Source of the DNA: Comamonadaceae bacterium
GTDB taxonomy: Bacteria > Pseudomonadota > Gammaproteobacteria > Burkholderiales > Burkholderiaceae_C
NCBI GenBank assembly: GCA_013297875.1
Contig: JAAFIW010000004.1
Coordinates: 62,001-126,000, forward strand
Length of the DNA: 64,000 bases
Direction of reading: 5' to 3'
Positions within the stretch are counted from its first letter, which is position 1. Each line of letters begins with the position of its first letter. The notes below the pieces were generated by a model. The model worked only from the letters and a program-made list of their open reading frames with translations, was not told the DNA's origin and made no database searches. Shown here piece by piece: positions 27,632 to 36,441 of this stretch. A program made the position numbers and the translations under genes.

Positions 27632-28825
27632 TCAAGCCCGAATGAACTTCTGCAACTCGCGCCGTGGCGTGGCAGGTGCGGGCGCTGGTGTGTAGCCCAG
27701 GCGGCAAAACATTTGCACGGTGTCGTCGCCAGCGGTTTTCGGTGCCGGTTTGCTCAGCATCAATTGGTGAGCCTTTTCGTAGTGCGGCTTCATCTCGACA
27801 AACTCTTGCAGCGCCTGGCTCATGGGGTGTACGCCCAGGCCGATTTGGGCGGCGGCCAGCTGCATGCGCACATAGGCGCGGCCCGTGTCAATCTGCTGGC
27901 TGCGGCTGTTGCCCTGCGTGCTCATCCACACAAAACCCATGGCTGTGTTGCTGTGGCCTTCAAAGCGCGCCATGGCATTTTTGTAGCCCGAGCTGCCTTC
28001 GGCCGGCGGTGCGCTGCGGTCAAACATGCCCATGGCCGTGACCGCGCGGATGAACGGGCTGTTGATCGTGATGCCGTCGCGGTGCTGCAAGATTTCGGTG
28101 GGTCCCACACGGATGAGTTTGACGCTTTCCATCATGGTGCGCGGCGTGAGCAGCTCCACCTTGGCCGACTGCCAGCACAGCTCGCGCAGCGGGCCTAGGC
28201 GGGCGTTGTCAACGGTGCCGGCCACGCGGATGCTGGTTGCGGTAACGCTTGCCAGCAGGGTTTGCAAGGCGGCTGCGGTTACCGGTTTGGCGGTATCGAA
28301 ATCAGACTTGGGTGTATGCCGGTTCAGGATCTGGGCAAACAGCGCGTCCGGCTGGCTGTTACGGCTCAAGCTCAGGCGGGCGATGGGGCGCTGCAGCGCT
28401 TGCTCACGCCAATCTTTTAGCGTGGCGGGCAGCTCGCCTTGTGGCCACAGCGTGACCTGCGCGGCCAGCCCTTGCTGCGCCAGGGCCATCACCAATAGCT
28501 CTAAAAACGCGCCGTGGCCAATCAGAATCTGGCGACCAAAAGGATCAGTCTCGGGCAGCGTGCGTTCGCGGTCGGTGTAGACCGTGATGGCGTTGGGCTC
28601 GCGCAAATCCACCAGCCAGGGCTGCAGGTTGTGCGGATTGGGCGCGGTGATGGCGTGGGCCAGCGCCCAGCGGCGCGGCTCGGTCTCTGCCCCAGGGCCT
28701 AGCCAAGCTTCTACCGACGCAGCCGGGTAGGCACTGCTAATGGGGTTTGAACACCCCGCGACTGTGGCCGTGGCCGCCACGATGGCACCCCCACCAGCGA
28801 CACGAATGAAATTTCGACGGTTCAT
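27632..28825 (-). CDS. Tat-exported nitroreductase-like (Acg family) protein
   Basis: Protein of 397 aa with a twin-arginine signal (MNRRNFIRVAGGGAIV) and a Cys at the end of the hydrophobic stretch (TVAGC), so possibly a Tat-dependent lipoprotein. The rest resembles Acg-type flavin nitroreductases: APNPHNLQPWLVDL near the N-terminus and a C-terminal ARAYVRMQLAAAQIGLGVHPMSQ-type block that usually contacts FMN. Family members are widely distributed but their substrates are unclear. The start is the ATG at 28825; TTG at 28837 is less likely. It is last in a minus-strand run of four genes beginning at 31441. Confidence 0.83.
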   Translation of the reverse strand: MNRRNFIRVAGGGAIVAATATVAGCSNPISSAYPAASVEAWLGPGAETEPRRWALAHAITAPNPHNLQPWLVDLREPNAITVYTDRERTLPETDPFGRQILIGHGAFLELLVMALAQQGLAAQVTLWPQGELPATLKDWREQALQRPIARLSLSRNSQPDALFAQILNRHTPKSDFDTAKPVTAAALQTLLASVTATSIRVAGTVDNARLGPLRELCWQSAKVELLTPRTMMESVKLIRVGPTEILQHRDGITINSPFIRAVTAMGMFDRSAPPAEGSSGYKNAMARFEGHSNTAMGFVWMSTQGNSRSQQIDTGRAYVRMQLAAAQIGLGVHPMSQALQEFVEMKPHYEKAHQLMLSKPAPKTAGDDTVQMFCRLGYTPAPAPATPRRELQKFIRA

Positions 28826-28857
28826 GGCAATCTCCAAAAAAAGTTAGGGAATCAGCG

Positions 28858-29661
28858 CTAAACCAGCCCCATCAGCGCAATCACAACAAAAGGCGCAGCA
28901 ATAGCCAGCGCCAACAGCAGCCACCGGGTCGCGCCGGCGCGCAACCCCACAGCCGCTGCGCCCAGTGCCACGGCAGGCAAAAACTGCATCTGGTGCAAGG
29001 CCACAAAATGCGCCATGCGCAGATCGGTTTGCGATAGCACCCAGCCGGTCAGCGGCATCCACTGCACCGGCTCCACCAACGGCTGCGGCCAGTAACCGCG
29101 TGGCCCCATCGCGCCGCCGCTGTAGCCCGCCAGCAAGCCGCCCAGCACAAAGCCCAGGCCGATGGCCAGCATCAGCGGCGGCCATTGCAGGCGGCGCGCT
29201 TGCACCAGCGCCCAGGAGCCCACCCACACGGTGACCGACACCAACACCGTGGCGCCCCCCGCCATCACGGTGCCCAGGGCTTGCTCCAGCGGCGTGTTGC
29301 GGTTGAAGTGCGAGGGCACGCCGCGCCCGCCTTGCAGCGTGATGTAGCCCGCCTCGAACAACACCACCGCCAGCCACAGCAGCCACACACCGCGCGGCAT
29401 GGCGCGCTGGCGCACATCGGGGTCGAGCTGGGTCAGTGCCCAGGCAATCGTGGCGGTTTGCACAGCCAAGGCCAGCTGAAATTTAAGCGGCTTCATCCAC
29501 ACACCGAAATGGCCCAGCATTCGGTCGTCAAGTAGTGCGGCCACGCTAGTCAGCGCCGCAGTCAACATCAGGCAGGCGACCAGCGTCCACAGGCGGTTGA
29601 CGATGGGCACGGGCTGGGTTTGGTGATGCGTGGGCGCAAGCATCAGGCTCAGAGTTGTCAT
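28858..29661 (-). CDS. Multispanning membrane protein of unknown function
   Basis: Protein of 267 aa with about seven hydrophobic segments and no recognised domain name. Notable conserved-looking parts are GVWMKPLKFQLALAVQTATIA in the second segment, ITLQGGRGVPSHFN in a loop, and LRMAHFVALHQMQFLPAVAL with several His residues in a late segment, which could bind haem or metal. It sits 32 bases upstream of the Tat protein gene and 33 bases downstream of the DUF4386 gene, so all are likely co-transcribed. I cannot name a function. Confidence 0.72.
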   Translation of the reverse strand: MTTLSLMLAPTHHQTQPVPIVNRLWTLVACLMLTAALTSVAALLDDRMLGHFGVWMKPLKFQLALAVQTATIAWALTQLDPDVRQRAMPRGVWLLWLAVVLFEAGYITLQGGRGVPSHFNRNTPLEQALGTVMAGGATVLVSVTVWVGSWALVQARRLQWPPLMLAIGLGFVLGGLLAGYSGGAMGPRGYWPQPLVEPVQWMPLTGWVLSQTDLRMAHFVALHQMQFLPAVALGAAAVGLRAGATRWLLLALAIAAPFVVIALMGLV

Positions 29662-29694
29662 GTTGTTTCTGCCATCTCAATGTGTTGATGACGC

Positions 29695-30393
29695 TCAGGC
29701 TGCGGGCTTGATGGCGACGTACACGCCAAACACCAGCATCCAACCCGATAACACCGAGGCAGCAACCGCAATAGGCACCTGAATTGCCACTCCAAGAGTC
29801 GGCAAAAACAGGCCGAGCAGCAGCACGGCGCTGACCAGGCCCAACGCGGCCAGCCAAACGGGGAGTGACTTGTTGACCAGCGCCACCACCATGGCCAGCG
29901 CCAGTGAAAGGCCCATAAACAGGCTGACGCCCAACAATTCGCCAATGCCACCGCCATAGGTGGTCAAGGCGCTGAACACGGCTTCGATGACCCTTTGCTG
30001 AGCCGGGTCTGCCGCTGCGTGCTGCGATGCCAGCGCAGGCATGGCCGTGAGCCAGCGCAGGATGCCGATGCTGCGCGCCAGCACCGAAAGCGCCGCCAGC
30101 CCCACGACAATCTGCGCTGCAGGCTTGGCCAGATTGCCAAACACCCGCTGGGCTACCAGCACCATCAGCGGCAAGATCAATATCGAATACAACAAATACA
30201 CGCCGTAGCCCGCCGCCACCGCATCGGGCGCGCCCGCAATCGCCGTGAGTTGTTGGGCCGCCTGTGCGCGCAGCGAAGCGGGCCAGCCAATGGCGGGGCC
30301 CAAAATCGCAATGGGTGCAAACGACAGCGGCGCTGCGATGACAAACAGAGCAGCTGTGCTCAGGCGTGAAGACAGGTTGGTGGGAGAGGTCAT
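29695..30393 (-). CDS. DUF4386-like membrane protein
   Basis: Integral membrane protein of 232 aa with about six hydrophobic segments. The layout and the YGVYLLYSILILPLMVLVAQRVFG region fit DUF4386 family proteins, of unknown role. It lies 52 bases downstream of the epimerase gene on the same strand. No catalytic residues recognised; the family call is by memory of pattern only. Confidence 0.65.
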   Translation of the reverse strand: MTSPTNLSSRLSTAALFVIAAPLSFAPIAILGPAIGWPASLRAQAAQQLTAIAGAPDAVAAGYGVYLLYSILILPLMVLVAQRVFGNLAKPAAQIVVGLAALSVLARSIGILRWLTAMPALASQHAAADPAQQRVIEAVFSALTTYGGGIGELLGVSLFMGLSLALAMVVALVNKSLPVWLAALGLVSAVLLLGLFLPTLGVAIQVPIAVAASVLSGWMLVFGVYVAIKPAA

Positions 30394-30445
30394 GGGAATT
30401 TCCGGTGAAAGTCAGGGAGAAGCGTGGATGGAAATGACTTGCAGG

Positions 30446-31441
30446 TCAGGTGGTCGCTGCCGTCAAGCCTGGCTCGGACAACAGGCCCAGATCGGCCAGT
30501 GCATGGTCAATGGCTTGATCTATCGGCGTGTCATGTGCGCCGATCAGCGCCGCCAGACGGCTGCCGTCCAGACTGTGCGGCGTTTGGTGCAGGTAGCGCA
30601 TCTCTGAAATCGCCGCCCACTCGGGTTTGAACAGCGAACCCGCGCGAATCAGCGGCCAGGGCAGTCCCGTGGTTTTCAGGGGCTGGTCGGGTTGCACCCA
30701 GCCTTGCGCTTGGGCGATCGGCTGCAACAGCTTGAGCCAGTCGCGACCGGCCAGGCGGTGGCCGGCGAAGTGCAGGCTTTCAAATGCCGCTAGCGCTTGG
30801 CGTCGCTCGGCCACTTTGACAAAGGCTTGCGCCAGGTCGGGCACGTAAGCCCAGGGTGTGGCTACTTCCAGCGAGCCGGGGTAGCCCATCACGCCACGGG
30901 GCAGATCTTTGGCAATCAGGCGGTCAAACCACGAGCCGGTGCCACTGCCAAAAAAGTCGCCGGCACGAATGACCACGCCACGCAGGCTGCCGCTGTTTGC
31001 GGCTTGCTGCAGCCGCTGCTCCATGGCGACCCGAATGCCACCCTTGACGGTGGTGGGTTCAAACGGTGTGTCGGGTGTCAGCACCGGCGGCATCTGCGCA
31101 CCGTAGTTGTAGACGTTGCCGGGGAACATCAGCGTGGCCTGGTGCGCGGCTGCCAGAGCAATCGCTGCGTCCATCAAGCTGGGCGCATGTTTCGTCCAGC
31201 CTGCGTCGGTGTAGCCGGGGTTGAGCGCGTTGACCACCACGTCGAGCCTGGGTAAGGAGCCCAATGCATCGGTGATTGGTGCATCGCCCGTCGCCCGGAT
31301 TTCCACGCCGGGCCATGCAGCTGTGGCCGCGCGGCGCTGCTGGCCCATCACCCGCCAACCGGCCGAAGCAAAAGCCTGGGCGCAAGCCGAACCGAAGCGG
31401 CCGTTGGCACCCAGAACGAGAACAGTAGACGCTTGTGTCAT
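30446..31441 (-). CDS. NAD-dependent epimerase/dehydratase-family protein
   Basis: Extended short-chain dehydrogenase-like protein of 331 aa. The N-terminal dinucleotide motif is VLVLGANGRFGSACAQAF. The usual YxxxK is not evident: around the expected place FPGNVYNYGAQMPPVL precedes KGGIRVAMEQRL, so Tyr may be present but the Lys spacing is unusual. VVIRAGDFFGSGTGSW follows, as in the family. It is first in a four-gene minus-strand run and divergent from a LysR regulator with 94 bases between starts, which suggests that the regulator controls the run. Confidence 0.82.
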   Translation of the reverse strand: MTQASTVLVLGANGRFGSACAQAFASAGWRVMGQQRRAATAAWPGVEIRATGDAPITDALGSLPRLDVVVNALNPGYTDAGWTKHAPSLMDAAIALAAAHQATLMFPGNVYNYGAQMPPVLTPDTPFEPTTVKGGIRVAMEQRLQQAANSGSLRGVVIRAGDFFGSGTGSWFDRLIAKDLPRGVMGYPGSLEVATPWAYVPDLAQAFVKVAERRQALAAFESLHFAGHRLAGRDWLKLLQPIAQAQGWVQPDQPLKTTGLPWPLIRAGSLFKPEWAAISEMRYLHQTPHSLDGSRLAALIGAHDTPIDQAIDHALADLGLLSEPGLTAATT

Positions 31442-31535
31442 GAAAATTTCTCAGGCAAGTAAAAGGAATCAAGCGATTGTGAAAACAAGCAGACGCATAC
31501 ACAATTGCCTATCTGTCCATACCAGAATTGCAAAA

Positions 31536-32420
31536 ATGCATAACAACTTTGATTGGGCCTTGGTGCCTTCTTTTCTCGCGGCACTGGAGCAGGGCAGCCT
31601 GCTGGGTGCCTCGCGGGTGCTCAAAGCCAGCCAGCCCACCGTGGGGAGGCACATAGCCGAGCTGGAAAGCCAGCTGGGTGTGGTGCTGTTTGAGCGCACC
31701 GGGCGCGGTCTGCTGCCCACCGACATGGCGCATCGCTTGGCCGAAGCGGCACACAGCATGCAGGCCGGGGCCGACCAGTTGGCGCGCAGCGTTTCGGGTG
31801 CGCAAGCAGAGGTGGCGGGCACGGTGCGCATCACGGCCAGCGAGCCGGTGGCTCATTTGCTGCTGCCGCCCTTGCTGTTGCAGATGCGCGCTGTGCTGCC
31901 GGATGTTCAGGTCGAACTGGTTGCTAGTAATAAAGTGAGCAACCTGCTGCGTCGCGAAGCCGACATTGCCTTGCGTATGGTGCAGCCCGACCAGACCAGC
32001 CTGATCGCCAAACGCGTGGGCCAGGTGACTATCAGCGCCTGCGCCCACCGCGACTATTTGCGTCGGCGCGGCACGCCCAAGCTGGTGGCTGATTTGCTGA
32101 CGCATGAGTTGATTGGCAACGACCGCGACGACGCCATCATTCGCGGCTCTGTGGCGCTGGGTTTTACCCTGACGCGCGAGAATTTTGCGTTTCGTACCGA
32201 CGACTTGATGGCGTATTGGCAGGGTGTACGGGCCGGTTTGGGCGTGGGCTTTGTGGCCGACTACATCCAGCGTACCGACAATGCGGTGCTGCCGTTGCTG
32301 CCGATGATGAAGATCCCACCTATCCCGATGTGGCTGGCGGTGCACCGCGAAATCCGTACCAGCAAGCGGATTCGGGTGGTCTATGATTTTTTGAGCCAGG
32401 TTTTACCCAAGGCGTTGTAA
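31536..32420 (+). CDS. LysR-family transcriptional regulator
   Basis: LTTR of 294 aa. The N-terminal winged helix-turn-helix reads FLAALEQGSLLGASRVLKAS QPTVGRHIAELE, and the substrate-binding domain runs from about residue 88. The start is the ATG at 31536 (MHNNFDWALVPS); the long in-frame extension upstream would run through the divergent epimerase gene. It likely represses itself and controls the epimerase run from the shared 94-base region. The inducer is unknown. Confidence 0.92.
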   Translation: MHNNFDWALVPSFLAALEQGSLLGASRVLKASQPTVGRHIAELESQLGVVLFERTGRGLLPTDMAHRLAEAAHSMQAGADQLARSVSGAQAEVAGTVRITASEPVAHLLLPPLLLQMRAVLPDVQVELVASNKVSNLLRREADIALRMVQPDQTSLIAKRVGQVTISACAHRDYLRRRGTPKLVADLLTHELIGNDRDDAIIRGSVALGFTLTRENFAFRTDDLMAYWQGVRAGLGVGFVADYIQRTDNAVLPLLPMMKIPPIPMWLAVHREIRTSKRIRVVYDFLSQVLPKAL

Positions 32421-32460
32421 TACGTACCCGCCCGTACAGCATTCACAAAAGAGGCCCTTC

Positions 32461-32955
32461 ATGCACACCAATGAAAAAACCATCAACACCTTCTACAGCG
32501 CCTTTGCGCAGCTGGACGCTGAAACCATGGCCACCTGCTACGCCGACGATGTTGCGTTTGACGACGAGGCGTTTTCGTTGCGCGGCAAATCTCAGGTCAT
32601 GGGCATGTGGCGCATGCTGGTTGACGCCACCAAGGACAAGGGAGCAGACGTGTGGAAACTGGAATACAGCGGCATACAAGCCGATGCCACCACCGGCAAA
32701 GCCCATTGGGATGCGCACTACCGCTTCAGCGCCACGGGCCGCATGGTGCTCAACCGCATCGACGCGCAGTTCACTTTTAACCCGCAGGGCTTGATTGCCG
32801 TTCACAAAGACAGCTTTGACTTTTGGGCCTGGTCGCGACAGGCCTTGGGTGCACCAGGGCTGGTGCTGGGCTGGACGCCGCTTTTGCGCAACAAAGTGCG
32901 CACCACGGCCGCCGCCAACCTGAAAAAGTACATGGCCAGCAAGGGCTTGGCATGA
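32461..32955 (+). CDS. SnoaL/NTF2-like protein
   Basis: Cytoplasmic cone-fold protein of 164 aa. It shows the SnoaL-like pattern NTFYSAFAQLDAETMATCYADDVAFDD near the N-terminus, a central DAHYRFSATGRMVLNRIDAQF strand region and KDSFDFWAWSRQALG. Such proteins are small-molecule enzymes or binding proteins. Its stop overlaps the start of the hydrolase gene by 4 bases (ATGA), so the two probably act in one pathway. It follows the LysR gene by 40 bases. Confidence 0.85.
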   Translation: MHTNEKTINTFYSAFAQLDAETMATCYADDVAFDDEAFSLRGKSQVMGMWRMLVDATKDKGADVWKLEYSGIQADATTGKAHWDAHYRFSATGRMVLNRIDAQFTFNPQGLIAVHKDSFDFWAWSRQALGAPGLVLGWTPLLRNKVRTTAAANLKKYMASKGLA

Positions 32956-33845
32956 GCGGGCTTCATGACTTTGAGGGGCAGTTGTTTGAAGTGAACAACA
33001 GCCAGGTGTTTGCCCGCACAGGCGGCAACCCGACCAAGCCCGCTTTGTTGCTGCTACACGGCTTTCCGCAAAGCCATGTGATGTGGCACCGAGTTGCAAT
33101 GGCGCTGGCGCAAGATTTTTTTCTCGTGATGTCCGACCTGCGCGGGTACGGTGATTCAGCCAAGCCGCCTGGCGACGCGGAGCATTCGAACTACAGCAAG
33201 CGCACCATGGCGCAAGACATCGTGGCGCTGATGACGGCCCTCAAGCGCAACACCTTTTTCCTGTGCGGCCACGACCGCGGTGGTCGCGTGGCCCATCGCC
33301 TGGCGCTGGACCATGCCAGCCGCGTACGCAAGCTGTGCGTGATCGACATTGCACCCACGCTGGACATGTATGACGCCACCGACATGGCCTTTGCCCAGGC
33401 CTACTACCACTGGTTCCATTTGATACAGCCCAGCCCCCTGCCGGAGACCATGATTGGCGCGGCCTGGCAGCCGTATTTGCATGCCAAGCTGGGCGGCTGG
33501 GGTGGCTCGGGTTTGGGCTTTTATGAGCCACAAGCCATTGCCGAATACGAGCGCCATTTCGCCAAGCCCGAAACCATTCATGCGATGTGTGAGGACTACC
33601 GGGCCAGCGCCAGCATTGACCTGGTGCACGACCGCGCCAGCCGCGCCCAGAGCCAAAAAATCGCCTGTGACACGCTGGTGCTGTGGGGCGAGCGTGGCGT
33701 GGTGCAGCGCCTGTTTGAGCCGCTGGCGTTGTGGCAGGCGCAATGCGCGGGTGAGGTCAGCGGCCAGGTCATGCCCGCCGGGCATTTCATTCCCGAACAG
33801 TTGCCACAGGAAACCGCGCAGGCGCTTGCCACGTTCTTTCGCTAG
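32952..33845 (+). CDS. Alpha/beta hydrolase, haloacetate dehalogenase-like
   Basis: Alpha/beta hydrolase of 297 aa. It shows the oxyanion motif LLLHGFPQSHVMWHRVA, the nucleophile elbow FLCGHDRGGRVAHRLALDH with Asp in place of Ser, and the catalytic His in MPAGHFIPEQ. The Asp nucleophile and flanking RGGR are typical of fluoroacetate/haloacetate dehalogenases, which hydrolyse C-halogen bonds, but relatives with other substrates exist. The start is the ATG at 32952, overlapping the SnoaL-like gene's stop. Possible target of the LysR regulator. Confidence 0.85.
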   Translation: MSGLHDFEGQLFEVNNSQVFARTGGNPTKPALLLLHGFPQSHVMWHRVAMALAQDFFLVMSDLRGYGDSAKPPGDAEHSNYSKRTMAQDIVALMTALKRNTFFLCGHDRGGRVAHRLALDHASRVRKLCVIDIAPTLDMYDATDMAFAQAYYHWFHLIQPSPLPETMIGAAWQPYLHAKLGGWGGSGLGFYEPQAIAEYERHFAKPETIHAMCEDYRASASIDLVHDRASRAQSQKIACDTLVLWGERGVVQRLFEPLALWQAQCAGEVSGQVMPAGHFIPEQLPQETAQALATFFR

Positions 33846-33896
33846 TATCGAAAGCACCTTTCATGGCGCAAGATCGAAGCGCCTCACGGAGACACC

Positions 33897-35525
33897 ATGC
33901 TGCTTTTCCGATTGAACAACTACTACCCGGTGCGCCAGACCACGTTGTACCTGTGTGCCTTTGCGGCCCTGCTGGCGCTGTTCAGCGTCATCGTGTTTAA
34001 CAGGGGTTGGCTGCTGCTGGCGCTGTTTGGCGGCTTGACTGCCTTGGGTATTCGGGACTTGCGGCAGACCCGCCACGCGATATTGCGCAACTACCCCATC
34101 ATTGGCCACATGCGGTTTTTGTTTGAGTACATCCGCCCCGAAATTCGCCAGTATTTCATCGAAAGCGACAGTGAAGCCGCACCGTTTTCCCGCGCCCAGC
34201 GCTCACTGGTGTATGCCCGTGCCAAGGGCGAGTCAGACAAGCGGCCGTTTGGCACGCACAAAGACGTGAAGGGTGACGGCTACGAGTGGATTAACCATTC
34301 CATGAGCCCAGGCGTGGCCGACACGCACGACTTTCGCGTCGTCGTCGGTGGCCCGGCCTGTACCCAGCCCTACAACGCCAGCCTGTTCAACATCTCGGCC
34401 ATGAGCTTTGGTGCGCTCAGTGCCAATGCCATTCTGGCGCTCAACAGCGGTGCGAAACAGGGCGGTTTTGCGCACGACACCGGCGAAGGCTCCATCAGCA
34501 CCCACCACCGCACGCACGGCGGCGACCTGATCTGGGAAATCGGCTCTGGCTACTTTGGCTGCCGCAACGACGATGGCACGTTCAATGCCGACAAATTCGT
34601 GGTCAACGCGACCGACCCGCAGGTCAAGATGATCGAGATTAAGCTCAGCCAGGGTGCCAAGCCCGGCCATGGCGGCGTGTTGCCCGGCCCCAAAGTCACC
34701 ATTGAAATTGCCGACGCGCGCGGCGTGCCGGTGGGGGTGGACTGCGTGTCGCCGGCCGCCCATAGCGCCTTCAGCACGCCCGTGGAATTGCTGCAGTTCG
34801 TGGCGCGCCTGCGTGAACTCTCGGGCGGCAAACCCACCGGTTTCAAGCTGTGCATCGGCCACCCCTGGGAATGGTTTGCGCTGGTCAAGGCCATGCAGCA
34901 GACTGACATCACGCCGGACTTCATCGTGGTTGATGGCGCAGAAGGCGGTACCGGTGCTGCGCCGCTGGAGTTCACCGACCACGTGGGCGCGCCGCTGCAA
35001 GAAGGCCTGCTACTGGTACACAACACGCTGACCGGCGTGAACCTGCGCGACCGCATCAAAATTGGCTGCGCGGGTAAGGTGGTCAGCGCCTTCGATATGG
35101 CCCGCATGATGGCGCTGGGCGCAGACTGGTGCAACAGCGCCCGCGGCTTCATGTTTGCGCTGGGCTGCATCCAGGCCCAGGCCTGCCACACCGGCCACTG
35201 CCCCACCGGCGTGACCACCCAGGAGGTGGAGCGCCAAAAAGCCCTGGTGGTGCCCGACAAAGCCACCCGCGTCTACAACTACCACCAGCAAACCCTGCAC
35301 GCCCTGCAAGAACTCACCCAGGCGGCTGGCCTGACCCACCCCGAGCAAATCACCCTGCACCACATCGTGCGCCGCATCGACAAAAACGAGGTGCGCCTGC
35401 TGGCCAACCTCGTGCCGCGTATGGCGCCCGGTGGCCTGCTCGACCATGACGTGAGCGGGCAACACATGGTCTTCAAGAGCTACTGGAACCGGGTGAATGC
35501 AGACAGCTATGCGCTATTGAATTGA
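33897..35525 (+). CDS. FMN-binding glutamate synthase-family protein
   Basis: Protein of 542 aa with two N-terminal membrane segments (about 15-55) before an FMN-barrel glutamate synthase domain (about 145-500). Motifs include ISAMSFGALSANAI, NTGEGSIS-like HDTGEGSIS, GAKPGHGGVLPG, DGAEGGTGAAPLE and a Cys cluster GCIQAQACHTGHCPTG likely to bind an Fe-S cluster. It lacks the glutamine amidotransferase domain, so it is not a complete GOGAT. Such standalone membrane-anchored forms are common in proteobacteria; substrate is unproven. The 3' end abuts a dispersed repeat and the convergent PIN gene. Confidence 0.9.
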   Translation: MLLFRLNNYYPVRQTTLYLCAFAALLALFSVIVFNRGWLLLALFGGLTALGIRDLRQTRHAILRNYPIIGHMRFLFEYIRPEIRQYFIESDSEAAPFSRAQRSLVYARAKGESDKRPFGTHKDVKGDGYEWINHSMSPGVADTHDFRVVVGGPACTQPYNASLFNISAMSFGALSANAILALNSGAKQGGFAHDTGEGSISTHHRTHGGDLIWEIGSGYFGCRNDDGTFNADKFVVNATDPQVKMIEIKLSQGAKPGHGGVLPGPKVTIEIADARGVPVGVDCVSPAAHSAFSTPVELLQFVARLRELSGGKPTGFKLCIGHPWEWFALVKAMQQTDITPDFIVVDGAEGGTGAAPLEFTDHVGAPLQEGLLLVHNTLTGVNLRDRIKIGCAGKVVSAFDMARMMALGADWCNSARGFMFALGCIQAQACHTGHCPTGVTTQEVERQKALVVPDKATRVYNYHQQTLHALQELTQAAGLTHPEQITLHHIVRRIDKNEVRLLANLVPRMAPGGLLDHDVSGQHMVFKSYWNRVNADSYALLN

Positions 35526-35526
35526 T

Positions 35527-35557
35527 GCTACTTAATTCATAGCTGCTTGAGCAGTAA
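35527..35557. repeat. Dispersed repeat overlapping the PIN gene end, copy 4
   Basis: Reads GCTACTTAATTCATAGCTGC then TTGAGCAGTAAC. On the minus strand it supplies the last residues of the PIN protein (VTAQAAMN) and its stop codon. Confidence 0.8.
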
Positions 35558-35942
35558 CTGAAAGGGCTAGTAGCCTTTTTCGCATAGAAAGCACAGCGTT
35601 GTCCTTGCTGAGCAGCAAAGCGTGGTGCGCCACCGCCAGATCAATGAATTTCTGATCGTCAGGGTCTTTGCAGGTCACGCTGGCTTTGGGTGGGGCGGCA
35701 ACGATGTGGGCGTGGTTGTCAAAGGCGGCCAAGACCTGCTCGGCGTGTAGCTTGTAGAAGTTCAGCCGGGTTGCGATGTGTGGATAGGTCAGCACTCTGG
35801 CTAACTCATCGCGCATGGCTGGCGTGGCCAGCCAGCGCAGGTTGGCGTCTTGCAACCCTCGCATCAGCGGCCACGTCGCGGTATCGCTGAAGACCCACAG
35901 GTCTAGAACGATGTTGGTGTCGAGAACGACGGGAGATGTCAT
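35532..35942 (-). CDS. PIN-domain toxin-like ribonuclease
   Basis: PIN-domain protein of 136 aa, putative toxin. Acidic residues are in VVLDTNIVLDLW, MRDELARVL, CKDPDDQKFIDLA and LLSKDNAVL, the usual metal-binding set. No antitoxin gene lies upstream within 195 bases; the XRE-like gene nearby is on the other strand. The C-terminal 8 or so residues come from a dispersed repeat, so the original stop may have been displaced by repeat insertion. Toxicity is inferred from family only. Confidence 0.83.
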   Translation of the reverse strand: MTSPVVLDTNIVLDLWVFSDTATWPLMRGLQDANLRWLATPAMRDELARVLTYPHIATRLNFYKLHAEQVLAAFDNHAHIVAAPPKASVTCKDPDDQKFIDLAVAHHALLLSKDNAVLSMRKRLLALSVTAQAAMN

Positions 35943-35983
35943 TACGGTTTTTTGCCAAATCAGAACGTACGGAGTGTCGGAGA

Positions 35984-36086
35984 ACGCAGAGGGCGCAAAG
36001 CCTACGCAAAGGCCGCAGAGATGAAATCGAACGGCACCTCTTTTGGCTTTTCTGTGGATTTTGCGTAACCTCTGCGATCTTTCCGT
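35984..36086. repeat. CGCAGAGG/CGCAAAG low-complexity repeat
   Basis: Near-direct units ACGCAGAGGGCGCAAAG, CCTACGCAAAGG and CCGCAGAG lie at 35984-36020, and an inverted relative TTGCGTAACCTCTGCG at 36061-36076. This is a version of the common bacterial intergenic repeat that in translation reads LCALCVLR or AKDAKE. It fills most of the gap between the PIN and XRE-like genes. Confidence 0.65.
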
Positions 36087-36137
36087 TCAAAAATGACTTG
36101 AGCGTCAATCAAGTTTTGTAGCACCCAAGGATTCCCC

Positions 36138-36401
36138 ATGCCCATCGGAAGCAACTTTGACGATTTCCTGAAGGAAGAAGGCATCTACGAAACAGTCACC
36201 GCCTCGGCTATGAAAAAAGTGCTGGCCCTGCAAATTGAAGAAGCCATGAACGCCCAGCAACTGACCAAAACCGAAATGGCCAAACGCATGCACACCAGCC
36301 GTGCGGCGCTGAACCGATTGCTGGATGATTCGGATACGAGTTTGACTCTGACCACGTTGGCCAGCGCGGCGGCGGCACTGGGGCGGGCGGGTGCGGATTG
36401 A
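36138..36401 (+). CDS. Orphan HTH (XRE/HigA-like) antitoxin-type protein
   Basis: Protein of 87 aa with a helix-turn-helix in LTKTEMAKRMHTSRAALNRLL and a hydrophobic C-terminus. The pattern is that of HigA/RelB-type XRE antitoxins that follow a Gp49-like HigB toxin, but no such toxin is found on either side, so it looks orphan. Start at 36138 has GGATTCCCC upstream and no strong Shine-Dalgarno. It may regulate itself only. Confidence 0.75.
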   Translation: MPIGSNFDDFLKEEGIYETVTASAMKKVLALQIEEAMNAQQLTKTEMAKRMHTSRAALNRLLDDSDTSLTLTTLASAAAALGRAGAD

Positions 36402-36441
36402 GTTGGTGGCGGGTTGATAGAGCTAGCTTGTCTCACTGAAA

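Noticed and set aside
36063..36130. HigB-type toxin gene upstream of the XRE-like gene
   Set aside because: Frames here are short and made of low-complexity repeat; no toxin motif is visible.
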